A stretch of 64,000 bases of DNA, from assembly GCA_029260015.1 (NCBI GenBank), contig JAJDEB010000009.1:1-64000 (forward strand). Direction: 5' to 3'. The translations under genes and the position numbers were made by a program. Positions 18,379 through 26,488 of this stretch are shown here, one piece after another (position 1 is the stretch's first letter; each line of letters begins with the position of its first letter). The notes under the pieces were generated by a model. That model was not told where the DNA came from, ran no database searches, and saw only the letters and a program-made list of their open reading frames with translations. The stretch is from Phycisphaerae bacterium. Lineage in GTDB: Bacteria; Planctomycetota; Phycisphaerae; UBA1845.

Positions 18379-20409
18379 ATGAAGGATGAAGCTGCACAAG
18401 ACACGGTGTCCATCGCTCTGCGCTTATCAGAACTGACGTCCACATTGCGCGCCGCCGCTCTGAGCAGACTGGAACCCAAACTTCGACAAAAGGTCGAAAC
18501 ACTCTGGAAAGACCGAGTCAATGAACAGGCCAATGATCCTTGGATTGGAAAAACTGTTGCTGATTTCAAGATCTGCGAGCGGTTGGGCGAAGGGGGAATG
18601 GGGACTGCGTACAAGGGCATCAAGGAATCGCCAGTCAAACTCGTTCGAGCAATCAAACTCGTCCGTTCCGATATTCTGGCCCGTGATTTCGAGACACCGC
18701 TGCGTCAAATTACGCACGAGGCCCAACTCCTGAGTCGATTGAATCACGACGGCATCGTCCGACTTACGGACGTTGTCCAGGCAGAGCAGCAGATCGCGCT
18801 GATCATGGATTATGTTGACCGCGGTATAGCGATCACGGAATACTGTGACCGTGAAACGTTGACCGTAGACCAGCGGCTTGCATTGTTTGACAACATGTGC
18901 TCGGGCATGGCCGCAGCGCATGACCACGAAATCGTGCATCGCGATCTCAAGCCCAGCAATATCCTGATTGACCGCGAGGGGCATCCTAAGATCCTGGATT
19001 TCGGCGTGGCTGAGCATCTCGACCCGTTGAGCGATAACAAAGACGGGAAACTCGACGCCTACACTCCAGAATACGCAAGCCCAGAACAGGTCGAGGGATT
19101 GAATACAGATCACCGATCGGACATTTACTCGTTAGGCGTCGTGTTGTATGAAGTTCTTACTGGTCGGCGCCCGTACCAGATCAACCGCCGAGACCAGGCT
19201 GACATCCGTCGAAAAGTATGTGAAGTGACACCATGCCCACCGAGCAAGGTCGTTCTGGAATCATACCATTTACTCAGCCACATCGGGCAACTCATTTGCG
19301 TTCAGCAGGCTGACATTTTTGTCGAGCCACGACGCTGCCGAGCGCCCGCCGATCTTGCAAAGAGACTCGAACGCGGGCTTGACGATATCGTTGTGCGCGC
19401 CTTGGGAAAGCGCCCCGGAATGCGGTTTCAAAGCATTAAAGAATTCCAAGACGCACTTCGAAAGCAAGCACACCCTACTCCTGCCACGAAACCTAGACCA
19501 AAAAGACACCAACTCCTCAAAATCGTTGGCGTCGGAATCGCAGTTGGCGCAATTGGTATACCAATATGGAAGTACCAAAAGTCACCTGGGCAGACGCCGA
19601 ATCACACCAGCAGGTCGCAGGAACACGTTGACTCGGAATCTACACTTGGCGAAAGATCAATCGATCAATCCGACCCCACGCCCAAACCATCGGCTGCGAT
19701 TCAAGTCTCGATCGAACAACTCTGGACGGCCGTCACAAGTGGAGACGAGTCCACGGTTCGGGCAGGGCTGAATCAGTACAAAGTAAACACTATTCACAAC
19801 ACGGACGGTCAAACGCTATTGCACAAAGCAGCGTTTGAAGGGCAGGTTGGAATTGTCAAGATATTACTCGATGCAGGTGCCGTCGTGGACGCGGTTCAAG
19901 ACGGCAAAATTCGCCCACTCCATATTGCCTGCCAGCGTGGACACACTGCCACCGCACGACTCCTCCTTGAGCAGGGAGCAAACTGTGAACGACCGAGCAA
20001 CGCTGGGTATGCACCAATACATCTCGCCGCAGCGGGAGGCCATGTGGAAACCATCGAACTCCTTGCCAACGAAGAGTATGCGTGCGATCTTCAGCAACCA
20101 AGTGTGAGCAGATTGTTCACACCTTTGCATCGCGCGGCGGTATTCTTTAAGCCGGAGACGGCGAAGGTGCTGCTTGAACTCGGCGCGCAAGTCGATCCTC
20201 GAACACACGACAACCAGACTCCGCTGCTCGCGGCGCTTGAAGCGTATGGGTTGGAGAAAAAGAACAAGGCACAATTCAGATCCCAAATACATCGCCTCGC
20301 AACACTACTGCGCAAGCATGGCGCCGACCTCTCTGCAACCAGTAAGAATGGTGAGACCGCTGAGCAACTCTTGCGCAATTACGGACTCCTGAATCCTGAA
20401 GAAGATTGA
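18379..20409 (+). CDS. Membrane Ser/Thr protein kinase fused to ankyrin repeats
   Basis: A 676-residue receptor-type kinase. The kinase domain (about 58 to 350) follows a short N-terminal helical segment and has all key motifs: Gly loop LGEGGMGTAYKG, catalytic Lys in VRAIKLVR, catalytic loop HRDLKPSNIL with Asp near 188, DFG near 205, and YASPEQVEG. One membrane helix (LLKIVGVGIAVGAIGIPIW, about 378 to 396) is followed by a polar linker and about five ankyrin repeats (about 465 to 670), for example TLLHKAAFEGQVGIVKILLDAG and IHLAAAGGHVETIELL. Since the kinase must be cytoplasmic, the ankyrin part should be periplasmic, where it may sense or bind the two proteins encoded just upstream. That link is inference from gene order. 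Confidence 0.9.
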   Translation: MKDEAAQDTVSIALRLSELTSTLRAAALSRLEPKLRQKVETLWKDRVNEQANDPWIGKTVADFKICERLGEGGMGTAYKGIKESPVKLVRAIKLVRSDILARDFETPLRQITHEAQLLSRLNHDGIVRLTDVVQAEQQIALIMDYVDRGIAITEYCDRETLTVDQRLALFDNMCSGMAAAHDHEIVHRDLKPSNILIDREGHPKILDFGVAEHLDPLSDNKDGKLDAYTPEYASPEQVEGLNTDHRSDIYSLGVVLYEVLTGRRPYQINRRDQADIRRKVCEVTPCPPSKVVLESYHLLSHIGQLICVQQADIFVEPRRCRAPADLAKRLERGLDDIVVRALGKRPGMRFQSIKEFQDALRKQAHPTPATKPRPKRHQLLKIVGVGIAVGAIGIPIWKYQKSPGQTPNHTSRSQEHVDSESTLGERSIDQSDPTPKPSAAIQVSIEQLWTAVTSGDESTVRAGLNQYKVNTIHNTDGQTLLHKAAFEGQVGIVKILLDAGAVVDAVQDGKIRPLHIACQRGHTATARLLLEQGANCERPSNAGYAPIHLAAAGGHVETIELLANEEYACDLQQPSVSRLFTPLHRAAVFFKPETAKVLLELGAQVDPRTHDNQTPLLAALEAYGLEKKNKAQFRSQIHRLATLLRKHGADLSATSKNGETAEQLLRNYGLLNPEED

Positions 20410-20606
20410 GCGACGTACGGATTATATCCATTCGCTCTTGAGACATGCGTCCAAGTGGTTCATTCCGTGCATTCCAACAACCGCGCCATTGAAAGAACTG
20501 CTGAAATCCTTTTGATCGTCTAAGTATAAATGGGTTGGGTTGATCGAATTAGTAAGTAGAGCGTATTGGCATTCCGCAGATCACCTTGTTCTCGCACTTT
20601 CTAATT

Positions 20607-21194
20607 CTACTGATGTGAATTTTCGTTTCTCTCGTCACGTGACACCAGTTTTCGCGCAATGCTCCACCACTTGTCGATGGTCGTTTTGCCTACGTTCAAT
20701 GCTACGGCGACTTCTGGAACGGTCATCCCGGCCAGGTAGCGCATCATGACCATCTCCTTGACGCGTGGATCATATCGCCCGAGCCGCTCCAATATCTCCT
20801 CCAATTCGAGCAGGTCCACTTCTGAATTCAAGTCCGCAAGCGAAACAGTCGGGTTGACTTTCTTCCAACCGCGTCCGCGTTTTAGAGCATTGCGATCACG
20901 AGCGTGGTCGATCAGCACGCGGCCCATGGCTTTCGCTGCAACTCCTAAAAACATCCCACGATTGGACGCTGCCAGATTCCCGTCAGCAAGACGAATGTAG
21001 GCTTCGTGGACCAGAGCGGTCGGTTGCAACGTGTGGTCATCGCGTTCATGAGCCATCTTTCGGCTGGAAATACGTTTGAGCTCAGTATAGAGAATCCCGA
21101 ACAGTTGGTCCTTGGCCGCGTCGCGGCTGGTCTCATTTCCTTCTTGTGCTAGCGCGAGAATCTCGGTGACCACGCCAGTGGGTTCATTTGGCAT
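20607..21194 (-). CDS. RNA polymerase ECF sigma factor (HTLQPTALVHEAYIRL group)
   Basis: A 195-residue extracytoplasmic-function sigma factor of the group common in Planctomycetota and Acidobacteria, identified by the region 2 signature HTLQPTALVHEAYIRL and the -10 recognition helix GMFLGVAAKAMGRVLIDHAR. Region 4 (about 130 to 190) has the helix-turn-helix MTVPEVAVALNVGKTTIDKWW. It directs RNA polymerase to a stress or signal regulon. It is convergent with the kinase-ankyrin gene, from which it is separated by 197 bases; no anti-sigma factor is adjacent. Such sigma factors are commonly controlled by Ser/Thr kinases, and two kinases are within 5 kb. Confidence 0.9.
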   Translation of the reverse strand: MPNEPTGVVTEILALAQEGNETSRDAAKDQLFGILYTELKRISSRKMAHERDDHTLQPTALVHEAYIRLADGNLAASNRGMFLGVAAKAMGRVLIDHARDRNALKRGRGWKKVNPTVSLADLNSEVDLLELEEILERLGRYDPRVKEMVMMRYLAGMTVPEVAVALNVGKTTIDKWWSIARKLVSRDERNENSHQ

Positions 21195-21989
21195 AGGGGA
21201 AATCCAATCGGGTCTTCCAGCTCATCAACAACGAATCGCAATTCTAACCTTCGAACTTTTTCCTGTCCAAGCCCCGTCTAATCTGACGCTCTCCATAGCC
21301 TGAAATCAAGCCCACCCCCAAAAAAAACTGAAATTCAGTGGTCGTTTCGGTTCCAGATCGAGCCTTAGTAAATGAACACGGGACTGCCTTTCGTGTTTGT
21401 TCCAAGCGCTTGGGGCCTGTTGCACTTCTGATGTTGGCATCAATTCCTCAACATGGCAAAAGAAAGGAATACAAGAATGTTTCCAATCAAACTCCTAAAA
21501 GCGTTGAATACCGATGGTGTCCGCTCGATTCTACCTTTGTACTTAGACTCCGCCAGAGCACAGCACCTTTTTCGAATTGTTGACGTGTTCAACGGGAGGG
21601 AAATGGTCGGTAACGTCCGCTGGTGGCGTGACGAGTACCCGATTCGACTGCGACTCGCGGCGATTGCCGTTTGTCAGCAGGAATTTGAATGCGAGTAAGT
21701 TCACGCGCAACATTTTGAATCGATCAACGATACCTCTCAATCAACATCAAACGGCTAAGAGCGTGATTCGCTGTCACTTCCTTGGTGTTGTTTGAAGCAA
21801 CACGAGGAAACCAGTAGCCATATTCCACACTTCGACTCACTCGGGTGCAATCGCACTCATCAAGTCACGCGTTGACTGAAGTTCTGCAGTTACTGATTCC
21901 AAACACATTTCTCTCCACGGGCTAACCAGTTCGACCACGTGGTCGAGCCGTGCGGGGAATGTGCGCGGACTGATTTTGGGAGCATACTC
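21195..21989. other. Long divergent intergenic region with one doubtful small ORF and a short palindrome
   Basis: This 795-base spacer divides the divergent sigma factor gene and the secreted protein gene at 21990. It contains a perfect 13-base palindrome ACTGAAATTCAGT (21327 to 21339), which could be an operator for the sigma factor gene. A possible 73-residue ORF is listed separately. The rest is noncoding to my eye. Confidence 0.45.
21477..21698 (+). CDS. Possible small hypothetical protein (73 residues)
   Basis: Doubtful gene. The ATG at 21477 has an AAAGGA ribosome binding site 8 to 12 bases upstream. The product begins MFPIKLLKALNTDGVRSILP and is rich in Arg, Trp and hydrophobic residues; it has no signal peptide, membrane segment or known motif. 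A minus-strand ORF covers part of the same bases (21543 to 21740), which lowers confidence that either is real. Confidence 0.25.
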   Translation: MFPIKLLKALNTDGVRSILPLYLDSARAQHLFRIVDVFNGREMVGNVRWWRDEYPIRLRLAAIAVCQQEFECE

Positions 21990-22553
21990 ATGAAGAACGT
22001 ATTGTTTTTGGTCACCCTAGTCAGTTGTATGTTGGCAACTCCGGGCCTCGCAGAGATGCCTGACGATTACACGATGACTTTCTCCATTCGAGAGGATCCC
22101 GCGGACGAACAGAGTGACGTCATTTTTCAAGTGTCCCTCGATTTGAAGGCGGACAGTGTTGCGGAAGGTGTCATCAAGTGGGAAGTGGTCGAGGCCCGCT
22201 TCGTTCAATTCGACAATGGGATCGCATGCGGTGCCTGGACGAAGCAGCAACCGACGGTGACGAGTAATGACGGACTTTGGCACGTTGCCCACGACGATCC
22301 GGAAGATCCTGACGCAACGGAATTCAATATCCTGCCAATTCTTCAAGGCACTGCCGACGCCGATGTGAGCGGTGATGACCTCGACTACGAATTGGCGACT
22401 GGGGCGATCACCAAGTCCGAAGCCGCCATGTACGGTGGCTACGTCGCTGGCATGACCTATTCTTTTCAGAGAGAAACTGAGCCGGAACCGGAAGATGAAG
22501 GTGAAGATGAGCCTCAGGAAGCGGAAGGAATCCCTACTCCGCCAGCCGGGTAG
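21990..22553 (+). CDS. Small secreted protein with acidic Glu/Pro-rich tail, function unknown
   Basis: I start at the ATG at 21990 (ribosome binding site GGGAG) because it opens a good signal peptide, MKNVLFLVTLVSCMLATPGLAE; the product is 187 residues. The core (about 25 to 165) is beta-rich with many acidic residues and one Cys, and matches no family I recognise. The C-terminal 30 residues are almost entirely Glu, Pro, Asp and Gly (EPEPEDEGEDEPQEAEG), probably disordered and possibly metal- or surface-binding. The stop codon lies inside the 3' end of the convergent kinase gene; the two coding regions overlap by 20 bases. Confidence 0.72.
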   Translation: MKNVLFLVTLVSCMLATPGLAEMPDDYTMTFSIREDPADEQSDVIFQVSLDLKADSVAEGVIKWEVVEARFVQFDNGIACGAWTKQQPTVTSNDGLWHVAHDDPEDPDATEFNILPILQGTADADVSGDDLDYELATGAITKSEAAMYGGYVAGMTYSFQRETEPEPEDEGEDEPQEAEGIPTPPAG

Positions 22554-25290
22554 TCGATGACTTTCGCCCATTCAAGATGCGGAGATTGTCTTCAATGACT
22601 TTCATGTGACTACCGATCGCATCACCACCAATTCCCAACGACCTCAAGCGCTGGTTTGCCGATTCCAGAAGTTGCCGCGCTTGGGTGTCATCTTGGTGTG
22701 TTTCTTGACGAATGTGCCAGACCGCGAGGTTAATCTCAGCTATGCTGAGTTCAATCGACCGGTCTGGCACACTTCGCTGCCTGTCCCATAGTTTCTTGCG
22801 AATCTCCAGCGAGAAATTGAGGGGCTTGAATGCCTCTAAATTCCGTCCGGACTTCTGCAGACATGAGCCTACTGAATCATGGGCCCTCGCAAGCTCCGCA
22901 TTGTATTCTAAGTTTTCTGCCTGCAGTTCGACAAGAGATTCGCGGATCACCAAGGACGCTTCCGCATCTTCAAGTGCCGCAGCGATGATGCCCGCCGCTT
23001 TGTTGCTTCGCGAACGCTCGTCCAATACAAATCCCAACCGCCGCATGGTTTCCGCGTCATTTGCACCATTAGAAGTATACTCATGGATGCTCTCAAGCGT
23101 CTGGGTGGCGGCTTCGATCGCACCACGCGAATCCCCAGATTGACGCAGCGCCCACGCCAGCCGAATTCCGGCGCTAAACCAATCGTGACGATAACCAACG
23201 TTGGACGCATCAATGCTGCAGAGGTATTCCCCTGTCACATAGGACAAATGTGCCCTCGAGATTGCAGATTCATATTCACGCATCGCAGCCAAGACAGTGC
23301 ACGACTTCATGGAAGCAAGCATGTGCTCATGTTTGATGCGCACGTCAAATGGTCGATCGCTCAAATACCGTTCCCGAATCTTCAGCGAATGTTCCAATGA
23401 TGCTCGTGCTCGGTTCAAATCACCAAGTTTGATGCTAATATCACCATCCCATTCCATGGCTTTCGCATGGAGTAGTTCATCATCGATGCCTGCCTCGAAC
23501 ATTGACAATGCTTCATCCAGCGTTGACTGAGCGCCAATGTACTCGCCTTTTAAATAGTCATGTCGTGCGGCATCAACAAGCACACGGACAAGTTCTTCGC
23601 TCGCGTCTGGATCTTCTGATTCGGTGGCGACTCGAATTATGCGAAGTGCGGATTGGAAATGTGCGCCGCCATCCAATGCCGCGTTGCCTGCTTTCCGGTA
23701 GAGGCGTGCGCGGGTGACCTGATCGGAGAGGATGTTCTCCAGCCGCCGGGCTGCTTGCAAGTAGAGGAATTCTGCCGCGTTGGTATCTCCATCGGAGCAG
23801 ACAATGTCGCCCTGTTTTTCCTGCAGCGTCACCGACAATGAATCCAGCGACGGGTCTGCCCCAATTAACTCGATCATCTCAAGCAATCGATCTGAAACGT
23901 CGGCGAGCAAACTCTTGCGCACAACCCTTCCGCCAGCGAGAGATTCGATTTCCTCATCAACTTTGGTCACCAAATGTCCAAGCGTATTTTGAGCCAATGA
24001 TGCGAATTTGTGGGCCGAATCACGTTGTTGTTGCGCAACCAGTTGGTGCTCTCTCGTTCGAAGGTTTGACCAGATCAGCAGCGCAAAGACGACAAACATT
24101 GCGGTAACTTGAACCCGATACTTGCGAACCATCCGCCGAGTCAGATACCAGCGATGATCGATACGCGCATGAACAACACCACCGGATAGGTAACGATCCA
24201 AGTCGTCTGCAAGCGCGTCTGCAGATTGATAGCGTTCGTGCTTGCTCTTGGCGATCGCCATCGACACAATCGCTTGAAGATCGTCGTCGAATTCAGCCAA
24301 CTTCGGCACAGTAACGGAATCACTCAAAGCGATCGCTTCTTTCAGGCTTCTTGGTTTCGCTCGAATGATATTTTCTCTGGCTTTTTCTTTGTCACCGTTA
24401 CAGCCATAGGGGAAAGTCCCTGTCAATAATTCAAATAACACGACACCCAGGGAATACACATCGCTTCGTACATCCAGCGTACCGAATCCGGTTGCCTGCT
24501 CCGGACTCAGGTATGGCAACGTGCCCACCACATGACCGTCCAACGAAATATTCTCCTCCGAGTCGGACTCTCCCATCGCTTTGGCCAGACCGAAATCGAG
24601 TATCTGCGGTTCGTCATTTTCATCTATGATGATATTGGAGGGCTTTAAGTCCCGATGAATGATGCCCAGTTGATGTGCTCGGCTTACTGCTCGCGCGATC
24701 CGCACCATGATGGCGATGCGCGCACGAGCCTTTGGGGCGTTCAAGAATGCGTGCTGATGCACGGGCACGCCGTAGATCATCGGCATGACAAAATAAGGTT
24801 GGCCGTCCACTACACCGCTGTCATAGACGGGGACGATGTTGGGCAACTGGATTCTCGACACCAACCGAATCTCGCGGGCAAATCGCTTCGCTCGCCGTTC
24901 GGTAAAGAATTGACCTCCACCCATAACCTTGATGGCGACATCGCGCTGGGTGGAGCGTTGGAAGCCGCGAAATACGACCCCCTGCCCTCCCTCTTGAATC
25001 ATTTCCAGAACGTCATAGCCAGTCAGCGCCGCATCCAACGCCGCAACTCGCATTGCACTTTTTGATACTTCTTGTCCGCCCTGCTCAAACCCTTCAACGG
25101 CTTTCTCCGCTTTGACGATCAACTCCAAATCGCGAGCCCTGCTCTCCAATTCGGGCATCAGGTTTGGAAAGCGACGTTCAAGATCAATCTCAGAAAGAGA
25201 CATTCCTTCACGAAGGAGACGGTTGATGAGCGCAATCGCAGCTTGATAGTCTTCCTCAGGTGTTGGGTTGCCCGACGGATGGAATGGCAC
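22534..25290 (-). CDS. Membrane Ser/Thr protein kinase with C-terminal TPR-like region
   Basis: A 918-residue kinase starting at a GTG with ribosome binding site AGAGGA. An N-terminal helical region (1 to 90) precedes the kinase domain (about 93 to 370), which has the Gly loop IQEGGQGVVFRG, catalytic Lys in VAIKVMGGG, HRDLKPSNIIID near 211, DFGLAKAM, and PYLSPEQATG. One membrane helix (VQVTAMFVVFALLIWSNL, about 395 to 412) is followed by a long helical region (about 420 to 910) with TPR-like repeats, such as ARHDYLKGEYIGAQSTLDEA and SLEHSLKIRERYL. This is the standard planctomycete kinase-TPR layout. It lies 47 bases after an ECF sigma gene on the same strand; the kinase probably controls that sigma factor by phosphorylation, as shown for related pairs elsewhere. 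Confidence 0.92.
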   Translation of the reverse strand: MPFHPSGNPTPEEDYQAAIALINRLLREGMSLSEIDLERRFPNLMPELESRARDLELIVKAEKAVEGFEQGGQEVSKSAMRVAALDAALTGYDVLEMIQEGGQGVVFRGFQRSTQRDVAIKVMGGGQFFTERRAKRFAREIRLVSRIQLPNIVPVYDSGVVDGQPYFVMPMIYGVPVHQHAFLNAPKARARIAIMVRIARAVSRAHQLGIIHRDLKPSNIIIDENDEPQILDFGLAKAMGESDSEENISLDGHVVGTLPYLSPEQATGFGTLDVRSDVYSLGVVLFELLTGTFPYGCNGDKEKARENIIRAKPRSLKEAIALSDSVTVPKLAEFDDDLQAIVSMAIAKSKHERYQSADALADDLDRYLSGGVVHARIDHRWYLTRRMVRKYRVQVTAMFVVFALLIWSNLRTREHQLVAQQQRDSAHKFASLAQNTLGHLVTKVDEEIESLAGGRVVRKSLLADVSDRLLEMIELIGADPSLDSLSVTLQEKQGDIVCSDGDTNAAEFLYLQAARRLENILSDQVTRARLYRKAGNAALDGGAHFQSALRIIRVATESEDPDASEELVRVLVDAARHDYLKGEYIGAQSTLDEALSMFEAGIDDELLHAKAMEWDGDISIKLGDLNRARASLEHSLKIRERYLSDRPFDVRIKHEHMLASMKSCTVLAAMREYESAISRAHLSYVTGEYLCSIDASNVGYRHDWFSAGIRLAWALRQSGDSRGAIEAATQTLESIHEYTSNGANDAETMRRLGFVLDERSRSNKAAGIIAAALEDAEASLVIRESLVELQAENLEYNAELARAHDSVGSCLQKSGRNLEAFKPLNFSLEIRKKLWDRQRSVPDRSIELSIAEINLAVWHIRQETHQDDTQARQLLESANQRLRSLGIGGDAIGSHMKVIEDNLRILNGRKSSTTRLAE

Positions 25291-25337
25291 GCATCAATTC
25301 CTCTTGAAACGTCCAAGCATCATACTTCAGCCAAACT

Positions 25338-25934
25338 TCAGACTTCTGACGGTACGTCGCTCAGGTAATGCGATGCGTATTTGAGTTCGGAGCGCAAACT
25401 CGACAACCCCCTGATGACCAGACCGTGGATGGATTGAACGCTGCGCCCCATTTGCTGACCGGCTTGCTTATGCGAAAGCCCCACGATGTAACAGAGATGC
25501 ACGGCCGTCCGTTGATCCTCAGGAATTCTCTCAAGGGCAAAGTGAATATGCTTGGCGTTCTCTTCCGCAGCCGCGCATTTGCTCGGAGTCGGGTCCTTGC
25601 CAGAGACCTTGTCGAACAGATTCAGGTACGACGTGCGATCATTATCATGCAGTACACGCACACTGCTATCACCACCGCCTCGTTTCAAGGACTCGAATCG
25701 ACGAATCTTGTCTACAAGAACCGATGAAGTGGCGGTTCTAAGATACGCGTACATATTGTCGATGCCGGAGTACCCGCGCGAACCGTGTAGCCTGATCACG
25801 GATTGGAGGACATCCTGTAGCACATCGTCAACATCGATTTCCCGACGAAGACGCGCAGGAATCTGCGGTTCCACATGCGCTCGAAGCGCCGGGAGATATT
25901 CCATAAGCCAAGTGTGCGTGTTACCGTTCTGCAT
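25338..25934 (-). CDS. RNA polymerase ECF sigma factor paired with the 22534 kinase
   Basis: A 198-residue sigma factor with region 2 IDVDDVLQDVLQSVIRL and YAYLRTATSSVLVDKIRRF, and region 4 with helix-turn-helix GLSHKQAGQQMGRSVQSIHGLV. The order of sigma gene then kinase gene in one transcription unit is a repeated theme in Planctomycetota, where the sigma factor is often a kinase target. The ribosome binding site GGGAATAAAGA precedes the ATG. No zinc-binding anti-sigma gene is present, which fits control by the kinase instead. Confidence 0.9.
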   Translation of the reverse strand: MQNGNTHTWLMEYLPALRAHVEPQIPARLRREIDVDDVLQDVLQSVIRLHGSRGYSGIDNMYAYLRTATSSVLVDKIRRFESLKRGGGDSSVRVLHDNDRTSYLNLFDKVSGKDPTPSKCAAAEENAKHIHFALERIPEDQRTAVHLCYIVGLSHKQAGQQMGRSVQSIHGLVIRGLSSLRSELKYASHYLSDVPSEV

Positions 25935-26488
25935 TCTTTATTCCCAAACACATTCCGAAGCCGTCACAGGATAGCCGACCCACCACATTATACAAAAACC
26001 GCACCCCGTAACCAAGCCACATGCTTGACTGCTTGAACGCTTCACTTTGGCGAGTATCTGGCCCTTATAGGAACGAGCAGCCGCCCATCCGATAGATTCG
26101 GGCAGCGGAATTCGATGATGATTCCAATGATTTTGGCAGAGGCCGAAGTTGCCCAGTTTTGTAGCAGAGCCTGCATTGAGGATTTCATCTTCCTGTGCGG
26201 GGGCGAAGTTACGACTGATCAGAACCGTGATGTACTAGGCGGGCTTGTGCGATAGACCGACTCTTGGCCTATTGAAGGGCAACCGCGTCACATCCACTCG
26301 CGTGAAGCTGTCACGCCGATTGCGAGTCAGCAGGAGCAATCAGTAGTAGCTAGGAAATACCATCGAAAATGGCGATGACGCCGAATCCCGTATACTATGG
26401 ACCACGACGCATACTCAACGGATTCTCGGTTTCCGAACTGCGCGCGGTGACAACAACAAAAGTGCAAAGGAGCGTGGAGCGACTGACG
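25935..26488. other. Intergenic region upstream of the ROCO gene
   Basis: This 554-base spacer contains no convincing gene. The ORF-track start of the ROCO gene at 26369 lies inside it, but a TATACT hexamer at 26391 that could be a -10 element and a better ribosome binding site near 26476 suggest that translation begins at 26489. Confidence 0.45.

Noticed and set aside
18427-19113. 228-residue minus-strand ORF inside the kinase-ankyrin gene
   Set aside because: It is antisense to kinase catalytic motifs that are fully conserved on the plus strand.
26042-26368. Possible tRNA or structured RNA in the spacer before the ROCO gene
   Set aside because: No cloverleaf, T-loop motif or strong stem could be found by eye.
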